Part shown: one piece after another, positions 8,202 through 18,156 of the stretch
Position numbering within the stretch: position 1 is the first letter of the stretch
How the letters are laid out: each line of letters begins with the position of its first letter
Virus record (IMG/VR): IMGVR_UViG_3300027859_000054
Location: 1 to 31,693 of that record
DNA length: 31,693 bases
Direction: 5' to 3' (one strand)
From: a virus
Notes under the pieces: model-generated
The model's database searches: none
Told to the model about the DNA's origin: nothing
The model's input: the letters and a program-made list of their open reading frames with translations, nothing else
Position numbers and translations under genes: made by a program

Positions 8202-8909
8202 ATGGCTGTAAGTGTAGATACCGTTTACCAAACTGTTTTGAGTACGTTAAATAAAGAGCAGCGTGGTTACGTTACTCCACAAGAATTTAACTTATTTGCA
8301 GAACAAGCTCAATTAGATATATTTGAACAATACTTCTATGATATAAACCAATTTGGCCGACTGCATGGAAACAGCACGGAATATTCAGACATGTTAAATA
8401 TACTAGAAGAAAAAATAAGTATATTTGAACAATTTAATCAAGATGTCAATATGGGTAACGGTGGTGTAGGTACACTACCAACTAACTACAGATTAGGCGA
8501 TTTAATGTACAAAGAAAATGCAGATCGCCCTTATGTGACAATAGAGCACATAAACAAAGGCAATCTAAGAAAGATACAATCTTCACCCTTAACAACTCCA
8601 AACTTAATTAGACCTGTTTATATTAAAACATCAGAGACACAAATACAAGTATACCCAATAACTATAACTTCTAGTGTTACTTGTAACATAATAACTAAGC
8701 CAACAGCTCCTAATTGGGGTTATGTAATGGTTTATGGTGAAGCTTTATATAACTCTGCAACTAGTGTTAACTTTCAACTACATCAATCAGAAGAAGTTGC
8801 GTTAGTAGAAAAAATATTAGAGTTTGCAGGACTATCTACGAAAGAGGTTCAAACTTATCAGATTGCAAATCAAGAAGAAATGCAAACAATACAACAAGAA
8901 AAACAATAA
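8202..8909 (+). CDS. Probable head-tail adaptor/ring protein 1
   Basis: A 235-aa protein with an N-terminal helical domain. NKEQRGYVTPQEFNLFAEQAQ and DIFEQYF resemble the start of connector-type proteins found next to nozzle genes in marine and Bacteroidota phages. The middle is beta-rich (about residues 90-170, including YVTIEHINKGNLRKIQ and QIQVYPITI). The C-terminus is a helix that includes a Gln/Glu-rich tail (residues 200-235). Such helix-plus-beta proteins form the dodecameric rings between portal and nozzle in T7 gp11-like, P22 gp4-like or crAss-like virions. The gene starts two bases after the 50-aa gene and ends three bases before the next gene, fitting a single connector operon. Assignment to a particular ring is not possible by eye. 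Confidence 0.55.
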   Translation: MAVSVDTVYQTVLSTLNKEQRGYVTPQEFNLFAEQAQLDIFEQYFYDINQFGRLHGNSTEYSDMLNILEEKISIFEQFNQDVNMGNGGVGTLPTNYRLGDLMYKENADRPYVTIEHINKGNLRKIQSSPLTTPNLIRPVYIKTSETQIQVYPITITSSVTCNIITKPTAPNWGYVMVYGEALYNSATSVNFQLHQSEEVALVEKILEFAGLSTKEVQTYQIANQEEMQTIQQEKQ

Positions 8910-8912
8910 GAT

Positions 8913-10079
8913 ATGCCATTATTTCAAGGAACACAACAAGCTTATTATAGTCAAACTCAGAGTTTTATAGGAGCAGGTGCTGGTAATCTTACATATGGCC
9001 CAGTTACAACTACTGCTTTCCCAACAAGACCTGTTCAACAAGCAGATATTACGGTTTTTATAAATAATATAGAAATAAATAAAAACAGTTATTCATACAA
9101 TGGTACTAGCCCGGGTGATACTGCACCAGATAATAGTTACAACATAGTATTTAATAACACAAACGTAAACACAGATGTTCAAGCCGCTGATGGATCGCCA
9201 TTAAGTGGTTTATCTATTTTGTTTCAAGAAACATTACCAAACGAACAATACGGTAACTATCAATATGTTTCATTAGAAGATATTATAAACAATTTTATAA
9301 TATCGTATGTTGGTGAAGACAAGATAATAAGTAAAATAAGAAGAACAGATGTAGCTTTTCACGCTCAAAGAGGTTTAGCTGAGTTTAGTTACGATACGCT
9401 TAGATCTTTTAAGTCACAAGAAATAGAAATACCTCCATCTTTGTCAATGAAACTACCTCACGATTACGTTAACTATGTAAAAGTTTCTTGGCTAGACGGC
9501 GATGGTATTGAAAGAATATTAATGCCAGCTAGAAAAACTAGTAACCCTGAAGCTATAGTACAAGACAGTGATTATAATTACACTTTTGATCAAGACGGAA
9601 CTTTATTGATGGCTAATGATTCTGAGACACTTGAGTCGTTTAGACAAGCTACAAACAGAAACGTTACTAACAACGATAATCTAGATGAGTTTGAAAGATA
9701 TAGAGGCTTAGGTGGCGGAAGATATGGTTTAGATCCAGAGTTTGCTAATAGCAATGGGGTTTATTTTATAGACAATTTAAGAGGTAAGATATTTTTTGAT
9801 TCAAGTTTAACTGGTAAAATAATAACATTAAATTACATAAGTGACTCTCTCGGAACAGACAACGAAATGGTTATCCATAAGTTCGCAGAAGAGGCTATAT
9901 ATAAATATATTGCACATGCAATATTAGCTACTAGAGCTAATACTCAGGAGTATTTAGTAATGAGATTTAAAAAAGAAGCTTTTGCAGCCAAAAGAAATGC
10001 AAAATTAAGATTATCAAATTTAAAATCAGAAGAACTTGCTCAGGTAATGAGAGGTAAATCTAAGATAATAAAACACTAA
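8913..10079 (+). CDS. Probable head-tail adaptor/ring protein 2
   Basis: A 388-aa protein. Residues 1-100 are Gln/Tyr/Gly-rich beta sequence, including GAGNLTYGP and FPTRPVQQADITVFIN, which resembles phage fibre-attachment or Ig-like segments. From about residue 125 a connector-like domain follows, with ISYVGEDKIISKIRRTDVAF, a helix (HAQRGLAEFSYDTL), then KSQEIEIPPSLSMKLPHDYV, a pattern I associate with tail-tube or ring proteins. A C-terminal helical section (EEAIYKYIAHAILATRA, then basic KKEAFAAKRNAKLRLSNLK) would suit packing against the portal. It sits between the other adaptor candidate and the nozzle gene, with 3-base spacers on both sides. The N-terminal extension could dock fibres. 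Position and pattern support the role; no ring number can be assigned. Confidence 0.55.
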   Translation: MPLFQGTQQAYYSQTQSFIGAGAGNLTYGPVTTTAFPTRPVQQADITVFINNIEINKNSYSYNGTSPGDTAPDNSYNIVFNNTNVNTDVQAADGSPLSGLSILFQETLPNEQYGNYQYVSLEDIINNFIISYVGEDKIISKIRRTDVAFHAQRGLAEFSYDTLRSFKSQEIEIPPSLSMKLPHDYVNYVKVSWLDGDGIERILMPARKTSNPEAIVQDSDYNYTFDQDGTLLMANDSETLESFRQATNRNVTNNDNLDEFERYRGLGGGRYGLDPEFANSNGVYFIDNLRGKIFFDSSLTGKIITLNYISDSLGTDNEMVIHKFAEEAIYKYIAHAILATRANTQEYLVMRFKKEAFAAKRNAKLRLSNLKSEELAQVMRGKSKIIKH

Positions 10080-10082
10080 AAT

Positions 10083-13000
10083 ATGCCAGAATTTATTCAT
10101 AACTTTACTCAAGGCAAGATGAATCATGATCTTGACGAGAGAATGGTTCCTAATGGACAATACCGTGATGCTTTAAACGTAACAGTGGCTACATCCGAGT
10201 CTAGCAATGTTGGTGCTTTACAAAATTTAAAAGGTAACACTGAAAGAAAAGGATCGCCAGCTTCTAACGGAAACTGGACCGTAGATTATATTAGTAATTT
10301 AGTTAATCCAGTTTGTATAGGTTCTATAAGACATGAGCCTACAGAATGTATATATTGGTTTATAGCTACTGATAGAGATAACAGAAAAAACGCTATAAGT
10401 GCAATAGCAGAGTTTAATCAAAGAACTGGCGATGTTACACCTGTTATAATTGATACTCAAAACATATTAAAATTTGATAAACAAAATCTTATAACAGGTA
10501 TAAACATAATAGATGACTTGTTATTCTTCACAGACAACATAACAGAACCTAAAAAAATAAATATTAAAAAATTTAAAACTGGTTCTTCTAATGGTGGTAG
10601 CCCAAAATTTAACGTCCACACAAAAATACCTAAATATTACCCCTCTAATAATTCATACCAGTATGACCCTAGTGGAGATAGTTTTACAGAAGCAGATGTT
10701 ACTGTTATAAAAAAATCACCTTTATGTAAGCCAACACTTACTATGGCTACTAGTTCAAGGTCTAGCGCTGGAGAAGAAGTATCTGGGACTGGTACCAGCC
10801 CTTTAAACACTACTTATAATCTTGTAGGAAACTTTCCTGCATCAGGCGATAAATATACTAATTTTACATATATATCTAATCCTTCAAATGGAAGTCAAGC
10901 AGCTACTTACGAGCCGTTACCTACATATCAAGAATGGTTTGAAGATAGTCAATTAGCTCCAGATGTTAGAGAGTATGCTGCTAACATGGAAACAGTTTCA
11001 TTGGTTTTTAACGCAGCGCCTACTGGCTGGGAAGATGGTGATATAATAACTTTAACCGGTAGTGCAGTAGGTGATTATAACAATATAGATGAATATTCAA
11101 TTAGACTTGAAATAATACCTAATGGTATAAACGGTAACGAAGTAGAGTTTCATATAATGTCTACTCCATCAACTATATTAAGATTTTCAGAGGACGACGA
11201 AGAACTTGTTTCTTGGGAAGCTATTTTAGAAGAGAAAGATCCTATGTTTGAGTTTGAATTTCCTAGATTTGCTTATAGATGGAAATATGAAAACGGAGAG
11301 TATTCTACTTTTTCACCTTTTACAGAACCTGCTTTCGAAGGAGATGACTTTGAGTACTTGTCAAGTGACGGATATAACTTGGGTATGCAAAATCATTTAA
11401 GATCTTTAATAATAAGTGATTTTAACTGGGGCAGTCAAGAAGTTATAGAGGTTGACGTGTTGATGAAAAAATCAAGATCCAATAATATATATGTAGTTGA
11501 TACTTTAAAAAGAGAAGATAAAGACGCTTTAAATGTCTCACCTCCTAATCAATTTAATTTAAAAACAGAATTAATAGGTGCTACTGTAGAATCTAACCAA
11601 CTATTAAGACCCTGGGATAATGTGCCTAGAGCAGCTAAAGCTCAAGAAATATCTGCTAATAGAATTATATACGCTAATTATTTACAAAATTTTAATGTTC
11701 CAAAATTAAAATTAGGTCTAACCGTGTCAAGTAGTAAGCACGAAGGTTATATTGATTCAGATAATGATGAGGAAATATCAGATGAAGCTAACTTTAGAAG
11801 ACCTCTTCCTTCTATAAAATCTATTAGAAAATACCAAGTTGGCATAGTTTTACAAGACGCTTATGGTAGACAGACTCCTGTTTTTAGTAATCCAGAGGCT
11901 ACGTTTAATTTAGACAAAACTCAAGCTGAAAAAACATCTAAATTTATAGTACAACCTTTTTCTGCAATAGCACAAGGAAGTCTTGAATTTACTCATTATA
12001 AGTATTTTATAAAAGATACTTCTAATGAATACTACAACTTAGCTTTGGACAGGTATTATTTTGCAGAAGACGGAAATGTTTGGTTGAGTTTTCCTTCTTC
12101 TGAAGCCAGCAAGGTTCAAATAGATAGTTATTTAATATTAAAAAAACAACACGATAATGACGTTGCTTCTACTGGACCCTCTAGATACAAAATTTTAGAT
12201 ATTCAATCTAAAGCACCAGACTTTATATCATCATCTAAAAAAGTTATTGCATCATCTTCTTGTAGTGTAATTAGTGGTTTTAAAGAAGGTTTTTCTGAAA
12301 TTAGTTTTACTTCTTCGGCTGATATTAATAGTGTGTTTTCACAAAGCTTTAACGGCGATAATTTTATAAGAATATCTTCAGGAAGCAGTAGTACCGATAT
12401 GATAGGTATAAAAAGTGGCGGAAGAACTGGTGGAGCTGAAAGTCCTTTTGTTGTTAAGCTTGATACTCCACTAGGATCTGAATCATTATGGATGGGTACG
12501 GGTGGTTTAACAGGTGGTTTTACTGTTCAAATAGATATTTTATCTGAAGAAGTTGATAGATTGCCCGAGTTTGAAGGTAGAGTTTTTGTTAAAATTAATA
12601 GAGATACAGACTTTGACACTAATATAGTTAAAACTTTTGCAGACACAAACAAAAGATATGGCATAGTTGCTAGTATAACATTTAACACAGGTAGACACAT
12701 AATGCCCGCCAACAACGAGAATGGTTTAAGTCATAGTCGTACTTGGGGCTTTTGGCATGGTGATCATGGTCAAACTGGTTCTAGATGCGCGTGCTCTGCT
12801 TGTCCTAGTGAATGGAGATTACCCGCGCCTTTTAACGCCAACGGTCACAGGCCTACTGATCAAGGTTTAAATGCGAACACTGTACCAAACACTATAACTA
12901 GACCTAACCCAGGTTTTAAAATTAGTTCTAATTATTTAGTAGGCTGCGCTACAGGGTCAAAAATAATCGGTATGGTTTACGTAGGCTCTAGAAACTGGAT

Positions 13001-15740
13001 TAGTAGCGGTGTTCAACCTGGTAGTGTTGAAAAAGGTGGATGTACTGGTGATTTTTGGAGTAAGAGAGCTAAGCAAGGAGAAAAAATAAGAGTTGTTCAT
13101 GTTGACGGAAGAGTTAGTGAACCTTATGAAATTAAAACGCATTGGAGACAAGCTCACGGTAGAGGTTGCAAGTATGGTTGCCCAAAGGTTGGTGGCACAG
13201 ATTGTAAAGATCAGAAAGATCAAAGCGGAAACAATAGGATGGCTTTAGTTTTAGAGCTAGACAAACCTATATCAGAAGATTGGGTAGGAAGTAGAAGCGT
13301 GTCTTCTATGCAAAACATAAAAGGTTATGAAATAGTTGAAGAAGTAATTGTAGATGACAACAGTATATTAACTTCTACTAATCCAGCTATATTTGAAACA
13401 GAACCAAAAGAAGCTGTTGATATAGATATTTATTACGAAGCTTCTTGTGCTTATCCCATATCAGACTTAACAAGTAACAACCCAGTAGCTAGAGTTTTAG
13501 ATTATTATAACTGTTATTCTTTTGGAAATGGTGTAGAGTCTGATAGAATTAGAGATGATTTTAACGCGCCGACAATAGGTAAAGGCGTAAAAGTGTCTAC
13601 AATACTAGACGAGCCTTATATGGAAGAAAGAAGATCAAGCGGTCTTATATTTTCTCAAATATATAATTCCCAATCTGGTATAAATAGATTAAACCAATTT
13701 ATACAAGCTCAACCAATAACAAAAGATTTAAATCCTGAGTATGGTAGTATTCAAAAGCTTCACTCTAGAAACACAAACTTAGTTACATTATGTGAAGACA
13801 AGTGTTTAAAGATACTAGCAAACAAAGACGCGTTGTTTAACGCTGATGGAAGCACTAACGTAACTTCAAACAAAGCTGTTTTAGGCCAAGCTGTTCCATA
13901 CGCTGGAGAGTTTGGTATTAGTGATAATCCAGAATCTTTTGCTTCTTATGGTTTTAGAGCTTATTTTTCAGATAAAAACAGAGGTGCTGTAATTAGACTA
14001 TCGCAAGATGGTATAACTAATATAGCTTTAAAAGGTATGTCAGACTTTTTTGCAGACAACCTACCTAGTTCTACTAAAATAATTGGAAGCTATAACGATG
14101 ACAAGGAAAACTATAATTTAACATTAAATTATTTAACCGACGAGTGGCAAGATAAGCTTTCTAAGACACCAAAAGATAAAACACACTGTGAAGTATCTAA
14201 CGATGAATCTGACGATATAGAAACAACTACAGTATCATTTAAAGAGACTGTTGATGGTTGGACTAGTAGAAAATCTTATTACACTAAAACTGGTAGTGTT
14301 TTTTATCCACTAGAAAGTGGCGAATCACTAAATGACAAGTATTACACTTTTAACAAAGGATTAATATGGGAGCATGCTTCTAACCCTGTTTATAATAATT
14401 TCTATGGCACTCAGTATGATAGCTCTGTTAATGTAATTATAAACGATGTAACTGAATCTATAAAAGGTTTTAAAACATTAAACTACGCTGGTACTGACTC
14501 AAGAAGATATAAGTACGGTACTAGCACTGGATTAAGTGGATTAAGCATAGAGCAAGTTGTTCATCAACAAATAGCTCCTTCAATAATAAACAGCGAAACA
14601 GTAACTCCCGGCTGGTACACTAACTACATTAATACTGACATGGAAGAAGGTCAGATAAAGGAGTTTGTTAAAAAAGAAAACAAATACTTTAACAAGATAA
14701 AAGGTTTAAAAACATTTTACAAAGATAATTGTGATAACAATGTTGACTCTTCTGCTTTCCAAACTCAAGGCTTAGGTTTTGCAGCTGTTACAGCTTCACC
14801 TCCAAGCGCTTTTAACTTGACTGTAAATATAGACACGAGCTGTAGTGGCACAGGTGATGGAGATAGCAGTTTACCTGACACAACTAAAAAGTTTTGGTAT
14901 TATTGGACTTGTAACAAGCCAAATAGTAATATAGATTTAGACATAAGACAAATAACTACAGACCAACTAGTTAAATGTGGTATTGAATCTTTTTATAACA
15001 ATTTTCCAAACGGATATAGTGATATAGATAAAAATTATTTTAATTTTAAATTTTACGCTTCTTCTGGTATAAACGTAAACACTCTTCTTTATAATGAAGA
15101 CAATCAACCTATAAGTGAAAGCGGTAAGTTTTTATATATAGAACCAACAAATACACCTGACAACAATGCTTTAAACGCTAATGTTTCAGGAACATCGGTT
15201 CCTAACACTTACTTTATATTAACAGTTACAAGTGGCGTTATAACTGCTAAAACACAATACAACACTTTAGCTGGATGCGGAACACCAACAGCGGAAGTAG
15301 ATTTTCCTCTGTTTGTTGGTTATAGATATGGATCAAATAATACAAACCTAAAAACTGGTACAGCATCGCAGCATGCTACGCCTTCTGGCAGAGCGGCATT
15401 AGCTAAAACACAATTAAAAACTTGGTTAAATTCACCATTAATAAGCGGCGTTAGCACTAATGACCTTGTTAGACTAACTGATGTTTGGAAATATTCTGGA
15501 GCAACCGGCTTAGTGGTTGGTGCTCAGCTTCATAATGATATTGGGGCTTTAAGTTCTAACGGTATAATAGCGCACAATACTAGTTCAGTTGCCTCAGCTT
15601 CTGGCTACTGGACTTACGCTACGCCTCCTACTCATCTATTAAAAACAGACACAGGTTGGACTAGTCTTGATAGTTCTTGGAAATTTATAACTTTTGAAAA
15701 TGGTATTGTAACTCACATAACAACTATGAATACTTTATAA
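10083..15740 (+). CDS. Probable tail nozzle/stabilisation protein, very large, with Cys/His-rich insert
   Basis: An 1885-aa protein whose N-terminus (IHNFTQGKMNHDLDERMVPN then YRDALNV, then a Gly/Asn segment) matches the usual opening of podovirus nozzle, stabilisation or muzzle proteins of the T7 gp12, P22 gp10 and crAss-like kind. The rest of the first half is repetitive beta sequence consistent with propeller blades and inserts. A distinctive region at about residues 890-1050 holds eight cysteines (902, 904, 907, 955, 987, 1029, 1033, 1041) plus several histidines and tryptophans. The C-terminal half has more beta-rich receptor-type sequence. It is far longer than T7 gp12 (about 800 aa), so receptor-binding domains are probably fused to it. 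ATG follows the upstream stop by three bases; the stop overlaps the next start (TAATG). Confidence 0.7.
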   Translation: MPEFIHNFTQGKMNHDLDERMVPNGQYRDALNVTVATSESSNVGALQNLKGNTERKGSPASNGNWTVDYISNLVNPVCIGSIRHEPTECIYWFIATDRDNRKNAISAIAEFNQRTGDVTPVIIDTQNILKFDKQNLITGINIIDDLLFFTDNITEPKKINIKKFKTGSSNGGSPKFNVHTKIPKYYPSNNSYQYDPSGDSFTEADVTVIKKSPLCKPTLTMATSSRSSAGEEVSGTGTSPLNTTYNLVGNFPASGDKYTNFTYISNPSNGSQAATYEPLPTYQEWFEDSQLAPDVREYAANMETVSLVFNAAPTGWEDGDIITLTGSAVGDYNNIDEYSIRLEIIPNGINGNEVEFHIMSTPSTILRFSEDDEELVSWEAILEEKDPMFEFEFPRFAYRWKYENGEYSTFSPFTEPAFEGDDFEYLSSDGYNLGMQNHLRSLIISDFNWGSQEVIEVDVLMKKSRSNNIYVVDTLKREDKDALNVSPPNQFNLKTELIGATVESNQLLRPWDNVPRAAKAQEISANRIIYANYLQNFNVPKLKLGLTVSSSKHEGYIDSDNDEEISDEANFRRPLPSIKSIRKYQVGIVLQDAYGRQTPVFSNPEATFNLDKTQAEKTSKFIVQPFSAIAQGSLEFTHYKYFIKDTSNEYYNLALDRYYFAEDGNVWLSFPSSEASKVQIDSYLILKKQHDNDVASTGPSRYKILDIQSKAPDFISSSKKVIASSSCSVISGFKEGFSEISFTSSADINSVFSQSFNGDNFIRISSGSSSTDMIGIKSGGRTGGAESPFVVKLDTPLGSESLWMGTGGLTGGFTVQIDILSEEVDRLPEFEGRVFVKINRDTDFDTNIVKTFADTNKRYGIVASITFNTGRHIMPANNENGLSHSRTWGFWHGDHGQTGSRCACSACPSEWRLPAPFNANGHRPTDQGLNANTVPNTITRPNPGFKISSNYLVGCATGSKIIGMVYVGSRNWISSGVQPGSVEKGGCTGDFWSKRAKQGEKIRVVHVDGRVSEPYEIKTHWRQAHGRGCKYGCPKVGGTDCKDQKDQSGNNRMALVLELDKPISEDWVGSRSVSSMQNIKGYEIVEEVIVDDNSILTSTNPAIFETEPKEAVDIDIYYEASCAYPISDLTSNNPVARVLDYYNCYSFGNGVESDRIRDDFNAPTIGKGVKVSTILDEPYMEERRSSGLIFSQIYNSQSGINRLNQFIQAQPITKDLNPEYGSIQKLHSRNTNLVTLCEDKCLKILANKDALFNADGSTNVTSNKAVLGQAVPYAGEFGISDNPESFASYGFRAYFSDKNRGAVIRLSQDGITNIALKGMSDFFADNLPSSTKIIGSYNDDKENYNLTLNYLTDEWQDKLSKTPKDKTHCEVSNDESDDIETTTVSFKETVDGWTSRKSYYTKTGSVFYPLESGESLNDKYYTFNKGLIWEHASNPVYNNFYGTQYDSSVNVIINDVTESIKGFKTLNYAGTDSRRYKYGTSTGLSGLSIEQVVHQQIAPSIINSETVTPGWYTNYINTDMEEGQIKEFVKKENKYFNKIKGLKTFYKDNCDNNVDSSAFQTQGLGFAAVTASPPSAFNLTVNIDTSCSGTGDGDSSLPDTTKKFWYYWTCNKPNSNIDLDIRQITTDQLVKCGIESFYNNFPNGYSDIDKNYFNFKFYASSGINVNTLLYNEDNQPISESGKFLYIEPTNTPDNNALNANVSGTSVPNTYFILTVTSGVITAKTQYNTLAGCGTPTAEVDFPLFVGYRYGSNNTNLKTGTASQHATPSGRAALAKTQLKTWLNSPLISGVSTNDLVRLTDVWKYSGATGLVVGAQLHNDIGALSSNGIIAHNTSSVASASGYWTYATPPTHLLKTDTGWTSLDSSWKFITFENGIVTHITTMNTL

Positions 15741-17770
15741 TGGCTACACAATCACATAATAATTATACAATAACAAACGTAACATATTCTGTTGCAGGTG
15801 GATCAAATGTATACACGTCACATCCTACAGCTGTTTTAACTATTACACCAGACGTTGGTTATAGCGTAACAGCAGAAGATTTTTCATGGGCTAATACTAC
15901 TTTAGCTAACGTTAACACAGTTGTTTTTACACAAGACGGTGTAAACGTAATATGTACTGTTACTTTTGACAATCCTTTTACCATGCCTACGTCTAATACT
16001 ACATTAAGTTTATGTATAAATGGAGCAGCCATAAGACAAAGACTTTCTCTTAGAGGTTATTACCAAGCAACTGGATCTAACACAAATATGTCAATAGTTC
16101 AAGATTGTCCTGTTCCTCAAGAAATATCTTATGAAGTGTCTGGTGTTGAAGGTTATCAAGCTCTTATTATAGATAAAACATATACTGCGTCTAGCGGTTA
16201 TTATTTTAATGGTAGCTTTAATATTTCTTATACTGGAGATGAAATGGTAGCTGAAAACTACAACTGTATAGAAACAGAGACACTAGACTCAAGCGGTAAA
16301 TTAACTTCTATTAACATAAAGTTTTATTATACTTTTCCAAACAACAGCGTTATAAATGATAAAATAACTGTTGAAGTACCTGCTACAAAACAAATAAAAG
16401 TTGTTCCTGTAAAAATATTTAGTTATTCTATGCTTACTACTGATGCTTCGCCTGATGGAGATTATAGAGTTATGAGAGTATTTGGTACACCTACAGCGAC
16501 GTTTACATTGGCTAGTAATAATGGATCTATATTAAGTTTTGACACATATGACGCTAGCTCAGGTGATTTATTAACATATACCACTACACCCGCGTTAACT
16601 ATACCTGCTTCTGGATTTTTTGATATAAATATAAACCTTCCAACAGTTACGTCTAATGCTGTATATTGTTTAACTTTAGGCGGAGGTAATTTAGTTTCAC
16701 CTTTTCCTCAGTCTAATCCTGTTTGTATATATCAATACGTAAACACTTCTTTAACGTTTACAGCAAGTGGAACAAACATGAGTGTAGGCTCAACATCTTA
16801 TGTGAGAACATACCCAGCTCTTTCACAACCATCACCTGGTACTGATGGATATAACAACACGTTAATTTTTTCTGTTAGTGGTGACTCTGGACAAGCTCTT
16901 TCTTTGGTTTCTAATCCAGATGTTGATAATGCTTGGAGCAATTATCCAAATATATTAAAAACAATTCAATCAACGGTTTCTAATGCTAATATAATAGCTT
17001 TAAATAATGTAACTAATTTAGTTGTTGGTATGGAGTTAGCTCAGGTTGATAATTTTATAGAGCCAGCTAGAAAAATAACAAATATATCTGGTAATAACAT
17101 TACTATCGACGGTGCAGCTATTACTATTAGTTCTTTAACTGATTTTCCTGATTTATCTTTTAATGGTAGACAAAAATCTGAATTATTTTTACCCGCTGAA
17201 GTAACACTAAATGACACTTCTACTGAAGCCACTGTTACAAGCTCTGGGTATATATCTAAATACGGTGATGCTAATGTTACGTTTAATTTAAATTTAGCTA
17301 ATTTAATAACAGTTGGATCTACAAATGCTTGTGGAAAATACACTGTTTCAGCTGGAACTAGAGGTGGTAGTTTTATATACTTTGACTGTATAACAAGTGA
17401 AAAGAGACAAATAGTATTAAACAAAGGTGATGTTAGTTTTTCAATATGTGCTTTAGCTTCGCCAGCTCCTTCCGGTAGCGGAACAGTTACAGTTGTTAAC
17501 AACAACGCGGTTTGTAATAAAACAGCTTCTACTCAGTTAGATTGTATAACATGGAGCATAGTATACAACCCAGGATTAAACGCAAAAGCTAAATCCGTTG
17601 AAGTAACATATATAGACTGTGTAACTTTAGAAGAAGAAACTTTAAATGTTGGTATAGGAGCAACCGCAACAACTCAGTGTGCTACAAGACAGGTACCTAT
17701 TAGTTCTGATCCAGGTGATGGAGGAGCAACAATAACTCAAGCATGGAGTGGAAGCAATCCATGTACATAA
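15740..17770 (+). CDS. Beta-rich fibre or adhesin-like virion protein
   Basis: A 676-aa protein rich in Thr, Ser, Asn and Val, with repeating beta-sandwich texture and no membrane segment. The first about 200 residues contain two similar modules with aromatic-Gly turns (PDVGYSVTAEDFSW and ASSGYYFNGSFNISY). The C-terminal part has two clearer repeats: FDCITSEKRQIVLNKG with cysteines 550 and 570, and IDCVTLEEETLNVGIG with cysteines 627 and 647. Both pairs are spaced 20 residues apart and the modules 77 residues apart. Such Ig-like or carbohydrate-binding modules are typical of tail fibres and adhesins of Bacteroidota phages. The start overlaps the nozzle stop by one base, suggesting translational coupling and a part attached to the nozzle. 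No receptor can be inferred. Confidence 0.6.
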   Translation: MATQSHNNYTITNVTYSVAGGSNVYTSHPTAVLTITPDVGYSVTAEDFSWANTTLANVNTVVFTQDGVNVICTVTFDNPFTMPTSNTTLSLCINGAAIRQRLSLRGYYQATGSNTNMSIVQDCPVPQEISYEVSGVEGYQALIIDKTYTASSGYYFNGSFNISYTGDEMVAENYNCIETETLDSSGKLTSINIKFYYTFPNNSVINDKITVEVPATKQIKVVPVKIFSYSMLTTDASPDGDYRVMRVFGTPTATFTLASNNGSILSFDTYDASSGDLLTYTTTPALTIPASGFFDININLPTVTSNAVYCLTLGGGNLVSPFPQSNPVCIYQYVNTSLTFTASGTNMSVGSTSYVRTYPALSQPSPGTDGYNNTLIFSVSGDSGQALSLVSNPDVDNAWSNYPNILKTIQSTVSNANIIALNNVTNLVVGMELAQVDNFIEPARKITNISGNNITIDGAAITISSLTDFPDLSFNGRQKSELFLPAEVTLNDTSTEATVTSSGYISKYGDANVTFNLNLANLITVGSTNACGKYTVSAGTRGGSFIYFDCITSEKRQIVLNKGDVSFSICALASPAPSGSGTVTVVNNNAVCNKTASTQLDCITWSIVYNPGLNAKAKSVEVTYIDCVTLEEETLNVGIGATATTQCATRQVPISSDPGDGGATITQAWSGSNPCT

Positions 17771-17781
17771 AAAAATAAATC

Positions 17782-18123
17782 ATGGCGACACAACCAATAA
17801 CATTATTATTTCCTACAGCGGTAAACGTATCACTACAAGTTGGTGATACTGTTTATTATTTAGCTGCAAACGATGAGATAGTAGAAATAGGTTTAATAAC
17901 TAGTATAACTATAAACGCCAACGGTACTGTTACAGTGGTTGCTAGTATAGACACTCAAACAACACCACCAACGAACACAAGTTATATATTTTTCACAAAA
18001 GACTCACAAGGTAATACTTCTAATTTAAAAGGTTATTATGCTGAGGCGCAGTTTAGAAACGACAAAACAACAGAGGTTGAATTATTTTCAGTAGGCTCAG
18101 AAATATTTGAAAGTAGTAAATAA
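17782..18123 (+). CDS. Small beta-rich structural protein
   Basis: A 113-aa protein made almost entirely of predicted strands. The sequence VNVSLQVGDTVYYLA, a central Ile/Thr/Val-rich stretch, then YIFFTKDSQGNTSNLKGYYA and a closing ELFSVGSEIFESSK form a pattern I recall from small proteins in the structural gene clusters of marine phages. There is no signal peptide, cysteine or membrane segment. It follows the fibre-like gene by 11 bases and precedes the internal-protein genes by 33 bases. A tail-fibre accessory, cap or minor tail part is likely. The family resemblance is from memory and the role is unproven. Confidence 0.5.
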   Translation: MATQPITLLFPTAVNVSLQVGDTVYYLAANDEIVEIGLITSITINANGTVTVVASIDTQTTPPTNTSYIFFTKDSQGNTSNLKGYYAEAQFRNDKTTEVELFSVGSEIFESSK

Positions 18124-18156
18124 CCTGTAATTATAATAAGATAAACACTAATTAAA

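Noticed and set aside
17041-17505. A 154-codon reverse-strand reading frame opposite the fibre-like gene
   Set aside because: It lies inside a clear + strand gene with repeated modules; all other genes are on the + strand, and its product is a low-complexity Ser/Val/Leu sequence typical of an antisense shadow.
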